Of a stretch of 64,000 nt of DNA, positions 38,731 through 48,095 are shown piece by piece. The DNA lies in NCBI RefSeq assembly GCF_001442535.1, contig NZ_CP013141.1, positions 1,488,105-1,552,104 on the forward strand, written 5' to 3'. Each line of letters opens with the position of its first letter. The stretch's first letter is position 1. Below the pieces are notes generated by a model. It was not told the origin of the DNA, searched no databases, and worked only from the letters and a program-made list of their open reading frames with translations. A program made the translations under genes and the position numbers. The DNA comes from Lysobacter antibioticus (lineage in GTDB: Bacteria > Pseudomonadota > Gammaproteobacteria > Xanthomonadales > Xanthomonadaceae).

Positions 38731-39015
38731 GCTCAAGCAAGATCTAGATCTAGATCAAACGCCAAAAGCTTCCGCCACTAAAGCGGCGGGTTACTTTCTT
38801 TTGTCTAAAGCAACAAAAGTCCGTCTGGATTCCCTTCGGTCAAAGGTAACCAAAGAAGTTGCTTCTTTTTGAATCACAAGCCCGCACGAGCGGTGCATAC
38901 GCGGGGATCTACATACGGGACATCCATGTCCCGATGAAAAACGGCGCGCATCCTTGCGCGCCGCCCTCCGGGTCTTCTATGGCCTTCGCGAGTGCGAATC
39001 GACGCACAGCAACAG
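38731..39015 (-). repeat. multi-hairpin element, family 1, copy A
   Basis: Read on the minus strand it contains the GACCCGGAGGGC block, a GGCGCGCA-AGGA-TGCGCGCC hairpin, a CGGGACA-TGGA-TGTCCCG hairpin flanked by TTTTTCAT/ATG, a GTTAC/TTTCTTTTG arm pair interrupted by a 24-nt insertion (38820-38843), and a CCGCC/GGCGG hairpin, ending with repeated GATCTA. Short open frames across it are shared by other copies only because the DNA is conserved. Confidence 0.7.
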
Positions 39016-39030
39016 CAAAGCTGCTCTTGG

Positions 39031-39058
39031 GTAGGAGCGGCGCGAGCCGCGACCGCGT
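39031..39058. repeat. type B REP-like palindrome
   Basis: GTAGGAGCGGCGCGAGCCGC then GACCGCG. It lies between the two divergent multi-hairpin elements. Confidence 0.65.
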
Positions 39059-39105
39059 TCGTTCAGCGACCATCGTCTGCCGCGAAAGGCGCCGTCTCAA
39101 CCACG

Positions 39106-39172
<67 letters not shown>

Positions 39173-39194
39173 CTTGGCGCACCACCGAACTCGC

Positions 39195-39412
39195 GAGAAC
39201 GCCTGGAGACCCGGAGGGCGCCGCACAGGACGTGCGGCGTTTTCCGATAAGACAGGGACGTCTTATCGGAAAATTCCGGCGCGGGCTGCGTACTCGCAGG
39301 GGAGCTTCGTCAAGGAAAGCCTTTTCTTTGGTTATCTTTCTTTTGGGCCAGCAAAAGAAAGTAACCCGGCCGCGTTAGCGGACGGAAGCTTTGCACTTGC
39401 TTGTTAGAAACT
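39195..39412 (+). repeat. multi-hairpin element, family 2, copy D
   Basis: GACCCGGAGGGC is followed by CGCCGCAC-AGGAC-GTGCGGCG, then TTTTCCGATAAGAC-AGGGA-c-GTCTTATCGGAAAA, then the GGTTA/TTTCTTTTG arm pair closing on CAAAAGAAAGTAACC, and a CCGgCCGC/GCGGaCGG hairpin. The order equals family 1 but the stems differ. The best match is copy E at 60446-60655. Confidence 0.7.
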
Positions 39413-39419
39413 CCGCGTA

Positions 39420-39720
39420 ATCGGTCGCGACTCACGTCGCTCCTACAGGGAAACTCTACCCTTGCTTCTGAGATGCGCCGCAAGACCGCCACAGCGCGGT
39501 CGCGACTCGCGTCGCTCCTACCCACCGCGACAGTTCGAGCCTACGATCAATGACGACGGCTGTGCGATTTCTACGCGTCCCTTGGTCGCGACTCACGTCG
39601 CTCCTACAGGGAAACTTTGCCCTTGCTTGTGAGACGCCCCGAAACACCGTCACAGCGCGGTCGCGGCTCGTGACCGAAGGAAATCCAGTAGGACGCCGCT
39701 CCTACCCTGAGCACCGAAGC
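39420..39720. repeat. cluster of type B REP-like palindromes
   Basis: Copies lie near 39423-39448, 39496-39522, 39585-39610 and 39656-39714. The last holds the 24-nt insertion (39670-39693, reverse orientation). Stretches between copies also repeat (GGGAAACTCTACCCTTGCTT and GGGAAACTTTGCCCTTGCTT). I see no gene between 38628 and 39783. Confidence 0.65.
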
Positions 39721-39728
39721 CAACCTTA

Positions 39729-39754
39729 AAACGAAAAACGACGCCGTAGCGCCG
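39729..39754 (-). terminator. intrinsic terminator of pgi
   Basis: On the minus strand CGGCGC, loop TACG and GCGTCG are followed by TTTTTCGTTTT, 30 nt past the pgi stop. Confidence 0.7.
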
Positions 39755-39783
39755 TTCTCGTCCATCGCGACCGCGCGGCAACC

Positions 39784-41295
39784 TCAGCCGCGCAAGCGCC
39801 GGATCAGCTCGCGGGTGACCGGGTCGTCGGCCTCGGCATCGCCGGCCAGGGCCGGCAACAGACGGCTGGCGACCTGCTTGCCGAGTTCGACGCCGAACTG
39901 GTCGAAGGCGTTGATGCCCCAGAACACCGACTGCAGGTAGACGCTATGTTCGTACATCGCCAGCAAGGCGCCGAGCGCATGCGGGGTCAAGGCGTCGAGC
40001 AGGATGGTCGTGCTCGGGCGTCCGCCGGCATAGACGCGGTGCGGGTCGTCGCTGCCCTGGCCGTTGGCGAAGGCCTCGGTCTGGGCCAGCAGGTTGGACT
40101 GCAGCGCGCGATGGTTCTGCGCATACGGCGCATCGGAACGGACCACGCCGATGAAGTCGGCCGGCACGATCGAGGTGCCCTGGTGCAGGGCCTGGAAGAA
40201 GCTGTGCTGGGTGTCGGTGCCGACGCCGCCCCACCACACCGCCACGGTATCGCCGGCCACGGCCGAACCGTCCAGACGCACCGACTTGCCGAGGCTTTCC
40301 ATCACCAACTGCTGCAGATAGTTCGACAGCAGCTTGAGGCGGTCGTCGTAGGCGAGCACGGCCTGGGTCGCGTAGCCGAGGCCGTTGCGGTTCCAGATCG
40401 CGGTCAGCGCGTGCCAGGCAGCGAGATTGCTCTGCAGCGGCGTGCGCAGCACGTGCGCGTCCATCTCGGCGGCGCCGTCGAGGAATTGCTCGAACGCGTC
40501 CATGCCGATGGCCAGCGCGATCGGCAAGCCGACCGCCGACCACAACGAATAACGCCCGCCGACCCAGTCCCACATCGGCAGGATGCGCTCGGACGGGATG
40601 TTGAAGGCGTCCGCCGCGCGCCCGACATTGGCGCTGATCGCGTACAGGCGCGAGTCGTCGCCGAGCCAGTCGCGCAGGATGCCGCCGTTGAGCAGGGTCT
40701 CCTGGGTGCCGAAGGTCTTGGAGATCAACAGCGCGGCGGTGCGCTTGGGGTCGAGTCCGGCGAGTACGCGCTGGGCGGCGTGGCCGTCGACGTTGGACAG
40801 GAAGTGCACGCGGAAGCGGCCCGGGGTGGCGCCGGTCAACGCATCCACGGCCAGGCGCGGGCCGAGATCGGAACCGCCGATGCCGACGCTGACGATGTCG
40901 GTGACCTCGCTCGCGGCGAGCGCGTCGACCACCGCGCGCATGCGCTGACGGGCTTCAAGGGCTTGTGCGTGCGCAGCGCGCGCGGTGTCGGTCGCGGACA
41001 GGTCGCTGCGCAGCGCGCTGTGCAGCGCCGGACGGCCTTCGGTGACGTTGACGATCTCGCCGTCGAACAGGGCGCGCAGACGGCCGACGCTGTCGGCGGC
41101 CTCGGCGGCGCGGAACAACCACTCCAGCGCGGCGCGGTCGTAATGCTGGCGGGCGAAGCTGGCGTAGACCGGCCCGACCTTGACGGTGAAGTCCGTTGCG
41201 CGGGCCGGATCGGCGGCGATCAACGCCGGCAGCGGAGTTTGGGTGACGCGCCCGACTTCGGCGCGCAGCTCAGTCAGTCGGGCGTCATCGCTCAT
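39784..41295 (-). CDS. pgi: glucose-6-phosphate isomerase
   Basis: The 503-aa product interconverts glucose-6-phosphate and fructose-6-phosphate. Visible motifs are [50 protein letters not shown] (catalytic His) and [20 protein letters not shown]. It is slightly shorter than the E. coli enzyme (549 aa). [14 protein letters not shown] is chosen as the start because the longer frame reads the panD coding strand. It lies 13 nt downstream of panD, suggesting a shared transcript. Confidence 0.96.
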   Translation of the reverse strand: MSDDARLTELRAEVGRVTQTPLPALIAADPARATDFTVKVGPVYASFARQHYDRAALEWLFRAAEAADSVGRLRALFDGEIVNVTEGRPALHSALRSDLSATDTARAAHAQALEARQRMRAVVDALAASEVTDIVSVGIGGSDLGPRLAVDALTGATPGRFRVHFLSNVDGHAAQRVLAGLDPKRTAALLISKTFGTQETLLNGGILRDWLGDDSRLYAISANVGRAADAFNIPSERILPMWDWVGGRYSLWSAVGLPIALAIGMDAFEQFLDGAAEMDAHVLRTPLQSNLAAWHALTAIWNRNGLGYATQAVLAYDDRLKLLSNYLQQLVMESLGKSVRLDGSAVAGDTVAVWWGGVGTDTQHSFFQALHQGTSIVPADFIGVVRSDAPYAQNHRALQSNLLAQTEAFANGQGSDDPHRVYAGGRPSTTILLDALTPHALGALLAMYEHSVYLQSVFWGINAFDQFGVELGKQVASRLLPALAGDAEADDPVTRELIRRLRG

Positions 41296-41308
41296 CTGTC
41301 TTCGGTTC

Positions 41309-41689
41309 TCAGGCGGCCTGCGCCGGCATCGAGGTGTTGGTATGGGTGAGTTGGTTGTTGCGGTCCACATAGACCAGGGTCGGCTTGTACTTCGCCGCCT
41401 CGGCCTCGTCGCAGATACCGTAGGCGCAGATGATGACCAGATCGCCGGGCTGGGCCTTGTGGGCGGCCGCACCGTTGACCGAGATCACGCCGCTGCCCTC
41501 TTCCCCGCGGATGGCGTAGGTCGAGAAGCGGTGGCCGCTGTTGATGTTGTAGATGTGGACCTGTTCGTACTCACGGATGCCCGAGATATCGAGCAGGCGG
41601 CCATCGATGGCGCAGGAGCCTTCGTAATGAAGCTCGGCGTGGGTCACGGTGGCGCGGTGGATCTTGGCCTTGAGCAGGTTCAGTTGCAT
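41309..41689 (-). CDS. panD: aspartate 1-decarboxylase
   Basis: The 126-aa proenzyme makes beta-alanine from aspartate. It cleaves itself at Gly24-Ser25 (YEGSCAID) to form the pyruvoyl cofactor. The conserved [12 protein letters not shown] start and [12 protein letters not shown] are present. It follows panC in the same direction after about 148 bases. Confidence 0.96.
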   Translation of the reverse strand: MQLNLLKAKIHRATVTHAELHYEGSCAIDGRLLDISGIREYEQVHIYNINSGHRFSTYAIRGEEGSGVISVNGAAAHKAQPGDLVIICAYGICDEAEAAKYKPTLVYVDRNNQLTHTNTSMPAQAA

Positions 41690-41837
41690 GTCGGTTACTC
41701 CGTCCGCAGACGCGCGGGCGCGAAAGGCCAGAAGTCTAGCAGCGCATGGCGCGCTGCAACATGGGTCGGGACCGCAGCCGGCGGAACGGAGTATTCCCGT
41801 TCAGTGGCGCGGGTTTCGGGAGGCGCCGGGCGCCTGT

Positions 41838-42698
41838 TCAGGTCTCGAATTCGAGGTTGTCGATAAGCCGGGTGCGGCCAAGCCGGGCCGCGATCAGCGC
41901 CACCCGTGCCCCGCTCTCGCCAGCCCCGCCCTCACCAAGCACGGGCAAGCCGAGGTCGGGGCGCCGGACCACGGCGTAGTCGACCGCGAAGCCGGCCGCG
42001 CTCAGGCGCTCGAGCGCCCCGGCCTCGACCGCCTCGCGCGACTGCCCGGCCTGACTGGCTTCGCGCATCCATTGCAGACAAGCGTGAATGGCCACCGCCT
42101 GCGGGCGCTCGCTCTCGGACAGGTATTGGTTGCGCGAGCTCAAGGCCAGGCCGTCGGCTTCGCGGCGGGTGTCGGCGCCGACGATCTCGATCGGGAACGC
42201 GAGGTCGCGGACCATGTAGCGGATCACCGCGAGCTGCTGGTAGTCCTTGCGGCCGAACACGGCGACGTCGGGGCGGACCTGGTTGAACAAACGCGCGACC
42301 ACGGTGGCGACGCCGTCGAAATGGCCTGGCCGGTGCGCGCCTTCGAGGGTCTCGGTGACCTGCGGCACCCGCACCTGCACGGTGTGCTCGGCGCCGAAGG
42401 GATACATGGTCTCGACCGAAGGCAGCCACAGCAGATCGCAGCCGGACGCGCGCAAGCCTTCGGCATCGGCCTCGGGCGTGCGCGGGTAGCGACCGTAGTC
42501 TTCGTTCGGGCCGAACTGGGTCGGGTTGACGAACACGCTCGCCACCACCCGGTCGGCGCGCTCGCGCGCGAGGCGGATCAACGAATGGTGGCCGGCGTGC
42601 AGGTTGCCCATGGTCGGCACGAAGGCGATGCGTTGCCCGGCCAGGCGCCACGTTTCCAGGGTCGAGCGCAGCGCGCCCAGTTGATCGACAGTCAGCAT
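41838..42698 (-). CDS. panC: pantothenate synthetase
   Basis: The 286-aa product joins pantoate and beta-alanine with ATP. It has the HIGH-like PTMGNLHAGHHSLIRLA, SVFVNPTQFGPNEDYGRYPRT, VFGRKDYQQLAVIRYMVRDL and LALSSRNQYLS motifs. I chose the ATG at 42698 (MLTVDQLGALR); the longer frame is non-conserved. It sits between panB and panD. Confidence 0.96.
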   Translation of the reverse strand: MLTVDQLGALRSTLETWRLAGQRIAFVPTMGNLHAGHHSLIRLARERADRVVASVFVNPTQFGPNEDYGRYPRTPEADAEGLRASGCDLLWLPSVETMYPFGAEHTVQVRVPQVTETLEGAHRPGHFDGVATVVARLFNQVRPDVAVFGRKDYQQLAVIRYMVRDLAFPIEIVGADTRREADGLALSSRNQYLSESERPQAVAIHACLQWMREASQAGQSREAVEAGALERLSAAGFAVDYAVVRRPDLGLPVLGEGGAGESGARVALIAARLGRTRLIDNLEFET

Positions 42699-42819
42699 GC
42701 GGTACTCGGTAGGACGGCGCGGACCGGGTCCGCGATGAAGGCAAGATCGGGGTGCGCGGCGGCGATTTCCAGCGCGCCGCGCAAGTACGGGTGATCGCCG
42801 AACGGACCCGCCGTAAGAA

Positions 42820-43650
42820 TCAGTCGTAGGAGTGCGCCGCGTCGGGGAAGGCACCGCTGCGCACCGCGTCGGCATAGGCCTGGAACGCACCGGCGACCGA
42901 GCCGCTCTCGGCCAGGAAATCCTTGACGAACTTGGGCCGGCGATGGCCCGAGTTGACCCCGAGCAGGTCGTGCAGCACCAGCACTTGGCCGTCGCATTGC
43001 GGGCCGGCGCCGATGCCGATGGTCGGGATGGCGAGGTCGGCGGTGATCGCCGCGGCCAACCCGGTCGGCACGCATTCGAGCACGAGCAAGGTCGCGCCGG
43101 CCTCGGCGACCGCGCGCGCGTCGGCGCGCAGCTTCGCAGCGGTGGCGTCGTCGCGGCCCTGCAGCTTGTAGCCGCCCAGGCGCAGCACCGATTGCGGGGT
43201 CAGGCCGAGGTGCGCGCAGACCGGGATCTCGCGCTCGACCAGGAAACGGATGACCTCGAGCTTGTGGCCCGCGCCTTCCAGCTTGACCATCGCCGCACCG
43301 GCCTGGAGCAACTGTGTCGCCGCGTCGAGCGCGCGCTCGGGCGTGGCGTCGGACTGGAACGGCAGGTCGCTGATCAGCAGCGCCTTGGACAGGCCGCGGG
43401 CGACGCAGGCGGTGTGATAGGCCATGTCGGCGGTGGTGACCGGCAAGGTGCTGTTCTGGCCTTGTACGACCATGCCGAGCGAATCGCCGACCAGGACCAG
43501 TTCGATGCCGACCGCGTCCATGGTGCGGGCGAAACTGGCGTCGTAGGCGGTCAACATGACCAGCTTGCGGCCGTCGCGCTTGGCGTCGGCGAGCATGGGC
43601 ACGGTCCAGGCCTTGGCGGCCGGTTTGTCGGTGGGGGCCGATGTGTACAT
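42820..43650 (-). CDS. panB: 3-methyl-2-oxobutanoate hydroxymethyltransferase
   Basis: The 276-aa product makes ketopantoate. Signatures are [57 protein letters not shown], and the Mg/substrate site with [43 protein letters not shown] (shown here as known family sections). First of the three pan genes in the operon direction. The ATG giving [10 protein letters not shown] precedes the first conserved strand. Confidence 0.95.
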   Translation of the reverse strand: MYTSAPTDKPAAKAWTVPMLADAKRDGRKLVMLTAYDASFARTMDAVGIELVLVGDSLGMVVQGQNSTLPVTTADMAYHTACVARGLSKALLISDLPFQSDATPERALDAATQLLQAGAAMVKLEGAGHKLEVIRFLVEREIPVCAHLGLTPQSVLRLGGYKLQGRDDATAAKLRADARAVAEAGATLLVLECVPTGLAAAITADLAIPTIGIGAGPQCDGQVLVLHDLLGVNSGHRRPKFVKDFLAESGSVAGAFQAYADAVRSGAFPDAAHSYD

Positions 43651-43803
43651 GGTTTGGGTTCGTCCGGGCGGTGGCGCGCGGACGCCGCTGGGGAGAGCGC
43701 AATAACTTAACAGGTTGCGCCGGGGCGCGACCGGCCATGCGCGCAACGCTGCCGGCCCGCCACGGCGCGGCAAGCCGGCCGCCTCATGCGCGCAGCGTGG
43801 CGG

Positions 43804-44331
43804 TCAACTATCGACCGCGTCGAGCCGGCGAATCGCGCCGGCATCGATGCACTGCAAGGCCTCGCGTGCCGGTCCGCGCCGCGCAATGACGGCGTCGGGG
43901 GCGATTTCGAGCAAAGGCACCAGGGCGAATGCGCGCTCGTGCAGATGCGGATGCGGCACGTGCAGGCCGGGCTCGTCGATCACCGCATCGCCGTACAGCA
44001 GCAGATCGAGGTCGAGGGTGCGCGGCCCCCAGCGGTCGCTGCCGTCGGCGCGGCGCGCGCGTCCGGCCTCGCGCTCGATGGCGAACATCGCCGCGAGCAG
44101 ATGCTGCGCGCTCAAGCCGGTTTCGAGCATCGCCACGGCGTTGACGAAATCGGGTTGCTCGGTGACGCCCCAGGCCGGCGTGCGGTAGAGGCTGGACAGG
44201 CGCAACAGCCGCGTTTGCGGCGCAATGTCGAGGGCGCGCGCGGCGGCACGCAAAACCTCGGCGCTGTCGCCAAGGTTGCTGCCGAGGCCGACGAAAGCGA
44301 CCGTCGACGGGGCGGATGCGGTCCAGGTCAT
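43804..44331 (-). CDS. folK: 2-amino-4-hydroxy-6-hydroxymethyldihydropteridine pyrophosphokinase
   Basis: The 175-aa folate-pathway enzyme has VAFVGLGSNLGDS, SSLYRTPAWGVTEQPDFVNAV, the signature RWGPRTLDLDLLLYGD and HPHLHERAFALVPLLEIAPD. It lies between panB (153 nt away) and pcnB, all in one direction, an order common to xanthomonads and pseudomonads. Confidence 0.95.
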   Translation of the reverse strand: MTWTASAPSTVAFVGLGSNLGDSAEVLRAAARALDIAPQTRLLRLSSLYRTPAWGVTEQPDFVNAVAMLETGLSAQHLLAAMFAIEREAGRARRADGSDRWGPRTLDLDLLLYGDAVIDEPGLHVPHPHLHERAFALVPLLEIAPDAVIARRGPAREALQCIDAGAIRRLDAVDS

Positions 44332-44453
44332 GCTCAGGCCATCGCAGATTCAAGGTCACCGGAAGCCGGTCGCAGCCGGGATCTTCTCGTCAGAGCATCG
44401 CCTCAACCGGAAATCGTCGGGCCTGTCGTCGCGACGACGCAGGCCCCTGCCGA

Positions 44454-45794
44454 TCACTCCGATGCGGTCGGCGCGCCGCGACGGCGGCGACGGCGTTTGC
44501 GCGGGGCGCGATCCTCGCCGCCCTCCTCGTCGTCCAGGTGCGCATGCGCCTCCTGGTGCGCGAGCAGTTCGCCCGGATGCTGCTGCGCCTCGCGCCAGAA
44601 CTCGACGTCGGCGGCGTGCTCGTCCGATGCGGCCATGCGCAGCGAGAGGAAATCGAAGGCGGCGCGGAAACGCGGGTGCGACAACAGCCGGAACACGCGC
44701 TTGCGCTGACGCTGCTGGAAACGCGACTGCAGCAGCCAGATCTCCTGCATCGGCAGCGAGAAGCGGCGCGGCAGCGCGATCGTCGACAACTGGTGCAAGG
44801 TGACCCGGTCGGCGGCGCGGCGCTGCGCTTCGGCGGTGTGCACGCCCTGCGCCTGCAGACCCATCAGGTCGCGGCAATACGCCGGCCACAGCAACAACGC
44901 GAACAGGAACGCGGGCGAGACCGGCTCGTCGTTGGCGACGCGCGCGTCGGTGCCCTTCAGCCCTTCCAGCACCATCCGGCGCAGGGCGCCGCTGCGGTTG
45001 GACTTCAGGGCCGCCGCACTTTCCGGCAACAGCGCCGACAGCAATCCGAAACGCTCCAGGCCGAGGAAGCTTTCGACCGCATGGCCGGACAGGAACAGCT
45101 TGAGGCATTCCTCGAACAACCGCGCCGGCGCGGCATCGGCGAGCAACGGCGCCAGATGCGGGATCGGCGCGGCAGTGGCCGCCTCGATCTCGAAACCGAG
45201 CTTGGCCGCCAGGCGCACGGCGCGCAGCATCCGCACCGGGTCTTCGCGATAACGTGTTTCCGGATCGCCGATCAGGCGCATCAGGCGGTTCTGCACGTCC
45301 TCGAAGCCGCCGACGTAGTCGCGCACCGAGAAATCCTCGACCGCGTAATACAGCGCATTGGCGGTGAAGTCGCGGCGGACCGCGTCGTCCTCGATGCTGC
45401 CGTAGACGTTGTCGCGGACCAGGCGGCCGCCGGTGTCGGTCTCGCGGTCGCCGCTGCCGTCGTCGATGTTGGCGCGGAAGGTCGCGACCTCGATGATCTC
45501 GCGGCCGTAGACCACGTGCGCCAGGCGGAACCGGCGGCCGATCAGCCGGCAGTTGCGGAACAGGCCCTTGACCTGCTCCGGCGTGGCGTCGGTGGCGACG
45601 TCGAAGTCCTTGGGATGACCGCCGACCAGGATGTCGCGCACGGCGCCACCGACCAGGAAGGCGCCGAAGCCGCTGTCGCGCAGCCGATACAGCACGCGAA
45701 GCGCGTTCGGACTGATCTCCTTGCGCGAGACATTGTGCTGGTCGCGCGGGATCACGCGCAGCGAGGTATGGAATGAAGAGTTATCGGCTTGCAT
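44454..45794 (-). CDS. pcnB: poly(A) polymerase I
   Basis: The 446-aa product adds 3' poly(A) tails that speed RNA decay. It has the nucleotidyltransferase motif FLVGGAVRDILVGGHPKDFDVATDATPEQV with the DxD pair, RRDFTANALYY, and RLIGDPETRYREDPVRMLRAVR. The end is a highly basic tail (RAPRKRRRRRRGA), as in E. coli PcnB. I chose MQADNSSFHTS, which starts shortly before the conserved HNVSRKEISPNALRVLYRL. Confidence 0.94.
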   Translation of the reverse strand: MQADNSSFHTSLRVIPRDQHNVSRKEISPNALRVLYRLRDSGFGAFLVGGAVRDILVGGHPKDFDVATDATPEQVKGLFRNCRLIGRRFRLAHVVYGREIIEVATFRANIDDGSGDRETDTGGRLVRDNVYGSIEDDAVRRDFTANALYYAVEDFSVRDYVGGFEDVQNRLMRLIGDPETRYREDPVRMLRAVRLAAKLGFEIEAATAAPIPHLAPLLADAAPARLFEECLKLFLSGHAVESFLGLERFGLLSALLPESAAALKSNRSGALRRMVLEGLKGTDARVANDEPVSPAFLFALLLWPAYCRDLMGLQAQGVHTAEAQRRAADRVTLHQLSTIALPRRFSLPMQEIWLLQSRFQQRQRKRVFRLLSHPRFRAAFDFLSLRMAASDEHAADVEFWREAQQHPGELLAHQEAHAHLDDEEGGEDRAPRKRRRRRRGAPTASE

Positions 45795-45932
45795 CGAGCG
45801 GGCGTGCCGCCTTATAGGTTCGTAAGGTTCAACCGTTGCCCGTGGCAACGGCGGCGCATATACTAGCAGGCCGCATCGGGTTGAGAGTCCGTGCGGTCTG
45901 CCAGGAACCCGTTCCCGGCCGAGTTTCAACCT

Positions 45933-46008
45933 GCTCCCTTCGTCTAGAGGCCTAGGACGTGGCCCTCTCAAGGCTAAAACACGGGTTCGAATCCCGTAGG
46001 GAGCGCCA
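45933..46008 (+). tRNA. tRNA-Glu(CUC)
   Basis: The 76-nt gene has acceptor GCTCCCT/AGGGAGC, the Glu-type TCGTCTAGAGGCCTAGGAC D arm, anticodon loop CTCTCAA (anticodon CTC), T arm CGGGTTCGAATCCCG, discriminator G and encoded CCA. A terminator follows. Confidence 0.95.
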
Positions 46009-46027
46009 ATACGCGACCAGGTCGCCA

Positions 46028-46058
46028 GAAGCCCGCGCAGCGATGCGCGGGCTTTTTC
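46028..46058 (+). terminator. intrinsic terminator of tRNA-Glu
   Basis: AAGCCCGCGCA, loop GCGA and TGCGCGGGCTT are followed by TTTCTT. Confidence 0.9.
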
Positions 46059-46200
46059 TTGGCGCCAGCCGCGTTACGGGGCCGGGCGAAAGCGCGATCT
46101 GCGCCAACGGCCAAGCCCCGCCTTGGGTCGTCGCCTCGCGAATGGCTACACTATCGCTGCCCGGCCTGTTCGTCCCGGACCATAGCTCAGGATTCCCGCC

Positions 46201-46524
46201 ATGCCCTTCGTCGTCACCGAGAACTGCATCAAGTGCAAGTACACCGACTGCGTCGAGGTGTGCCCGGTCGACTGTTTCCACGAAGGCCCGAATTTCCTGG
46301 TGATCGACCCGGACGAGTGCATCGACTGCACCCTGTGCGAGCCGGAATGCCCGATCAATGCGATCTATCCCGAGGACGACGTGCCGGCCGGCCAGGAGCC
46401 CTTCGTCGCGCTCAACGCCGAACTGTCCAAGTCCTGGCCGGTGATCACCACCCGTAAGGACGGCCCGCCCGACGCCAAGGACTGGGAAAACAAGCCCGGC
46501 AAGCTCGACCTGCTCGAGCGTTGA
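46201..46524 (+). CDS. fdxA: 7Fe ferredoxin FdxA
   Basis: The 107-aa product has the Azotobacter-type arrangement of a 3Fe-4S and a 4Fe-4S site: [18 protein letters not shown] and [17 protein letters not shown]. The C-terminal 50 residues end [21 protein letters not shown], typical of FdxA. It is a soluble electron carrier. The gene appears monocistronic. Confidence 0.95.
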   Translation: MPFVVTENCIKCKYTDCVEVCPVDCFHEGPNFLVIDPDECIDCTLCEPECPINAIYPEDDVPAGQEPFVALNAELSKSWPVITTRKDGPPDAKDWENKPGKLDLLER

Positions 46525-46783
46525 GCCCCGCCGGCACGGCGTCGGCCGTGCGCGCCCGAATCGCCTCGTAAACACTCGGCGGGCTTCGCCCCGCCCTCCG
46601 CAATGGCCCGGCTGGCGCATGCCGCCTGGCCGGCTTGGCTCGGCCTGTCTCCGCCCGGACGTGGCCGGCATGACCGCCGGCACCGCCTCCCGCCCAAGCC
46701 CGGCTCGGCCCGCGCCATGGCCGCCTGGCATTCATCGGCCCGCACCTAGACTCGGCCCGTCACGGACCGAATGAAACGACGCC

Positions 46784-47464
46784 ATGCCGCATGCCCGTTT
46801 GCGCCTGAATCTGCTCCTCGCGCTTTGCGCCGCACCGATCCTCGCCGGTGCGCAGCCGCGCACGCTCACCCTCGCCCAGCTCGATCTGTCCCGGCTGGAC
46901 CTGTCGAAGCTGGACTTGTCGAAGCTGGATCTGTCGCAGGTCGACCTGTCGCAATTGGACCCCAGCGCGATCGCCGCCGGCGCCAGCGACACCCTGATGC
47001 GCGCGCCCGACGGTTCGATCGACGAATTGTTCCAGGCCCTGCACCAGGCCTCGCGCCATCCGCGCGATGCGGCGACGCTATGCGCCTTGTTCGATCCGGC
47101 CGCCGATCGCAGCCCGCAGGCGCTCGCTTCCGCGGCGCAGAACCTCGGCGACGCCAGCCGCCAGGGTTTCGCCAACGCCCTGCTCGGCATCGCCGCGAAC
47201 GGTCTGCAGAACCCGCGCCAGCCTTACGACGCCGGCGCGGCGAAACAGACGCTGAAATCCGCCGGCACCACCGCGATGCTGCTGCACGACGGCTTCATGG
47301 GCGCGCTCAACGCCGACGCCAGCGAACCCGGCGGACGCGAGGCGCGCTGCCAGGCCTTCGGTTGGCTGCTCGATGCACTCAAGGGCATGCCGCGGGCTCA
47401 GCGCGCCTCGGCGATGCGCCTGATGTTGAACGAGGGCCTGACCCGCTGGTCGCCGCCGCGCTGA
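46784..47464 (+). CDS. secreted protein with pentapeptide-like repeats, unknown function
   Basis: The 226-aa product has a signal peptide (LRLNLLLALCAAPILAGAQ). About residues 33-57 repeat a five-residue unit LDLSR/LDLSK/LDLSK/LDLSQ/VDLSQ, close to the A(D/N)LXX pentapeptide consensus, and the DNA repeats with a 15-bp period. The remaining 170 residues are helical (ELFQALHQASRHPRDAATLC, QGFANALLGIAANGLQN) and match no family I know. Two cysteines (TLCALF and ARCQAF) could form a disulfide. Confidence 0.75.
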   Translation: MPHARLRLNLLLALCAAPILAGAQPRTLTLAQLDLSRLDLSKLDLSKLDLSQVDLSQLDPSAIAAGASDTLMRAPDGSIDELFQALHQASRHPRDAATLCALFDPAADRSPQALASAAQNLGDASRQGFANALLGIAANGLQNPRQPYDAGAAKQTLKSAGTTAMLLHDGFMGALNADASEPGGREARCQAFGWLLDALKGMPRAQRASAMRLMLNEGLTRWSPPR

Positions 47465-47490
47465 GTGCGCTCGGCGTGCCGGCTTCATAA

Positions 47491-47520
47491 CGAAAACGGG
47501 CGCCATCGGCGCCCGTTTCG
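47491..47520 (-). terminator. bidirectional terminator between convergent genes
   Basis: CGAAAACGGGCGCC, loop ATC and GGCGCCCGTTTCG lie between the secreted-protein gene and the bamC-like gene. It may serve both. Confidence 0.7.
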
Positions 47521-47542
47521 CAAGCAGGACTGCGGCGTCGGA

Positions 47543-48076
47543 TCAACGGCCGCCGAGCGCTGCCTTGAGGTTGGCGATCAGCTTGGCCGGGGCTTCGCCG
47601 GTCGCCGGCAGACCGCGCGGGTCGACCGCCGAGACGTAGGCGCCGGCGTCGGCCGCGCTGATGCGGACCAGGAAGTTGCTGCCTTCGTAGTTCACGTCGT
47701 AGGCGCCGAGCAACTGCGCACGGCTGGCGATGTTGAGGCCTTCGACCTTGCCGAGCGCTTCGCCGACCTGGTTGAACACCGCGTCGCGGTTGCCGCTGAC
47801 GGTGAAACCGTTGGCCGACGAGGCCGGGGCGCCGGGGGCGGCCTGGGTCGGACGCGACGCGGCCAGGCCCGAGGCGGTCACCGAACCGCCCGGCACGGCC
47901 ATCGCACCGTCGGTGCGCGGCTGGTCGAGATCCGGCGGCACTTCCAGCGGACGATTCTCAGGCGTTTCGGCGTAGAGCTTGTTGCCCTTGCGGAACCAGC
48001 TGCAACCCGACGTGGCGACCATCGCCAGCAACAGACCGGCGACAACCGCGCGGGACAGAGAAACATTGGAACGCAT
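47543..48076 (-). CDS. BamC-like outer-membrane lipoprotein
   Basis: The 177-aa product has a lipobox (LLAMVATSGCSWF) and the BamC/NlpB start YAETPENRPLEVPPDLDQP, which matches the unstructured BamC N-terminus that binds BamD. A single C-terminal helix-grip-like domain follows (ANGFTVSGNRDAVFNQVGEAL, NFLVRISAADAG). It is about half the length of E. coli BamC, lacking the second domain. It lies 19 nt after dapA, as in E. coli. GGAG supports the ATG at 48076. Confidence 0.8.
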   Translation of the reverse strand: MRSNVSLSRAVVAGLLLAMVATSGCSWFRKGNKLYAETPENRPLEVPPDLDQPRTDGAMAVPGGSVTASGLAASRPTQAAPGAPASSANGFTVSGNRDAVFNQVGEALGKVEGLNIASRAQLLGAYDVNYEGSNFLVRISAADAGAYVSAVDPRGLPATGEAPAKLIANLKAALGGR

Positions 48077-48095
48077 GAGCATCTCCTACAGGGAT

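Noticed and set aside
42699..42819. Small gene between panC and panB
   Set aside because: The frames here (for example [18 protein letters not shown]) are short, lack starts and have no recognised pattern.
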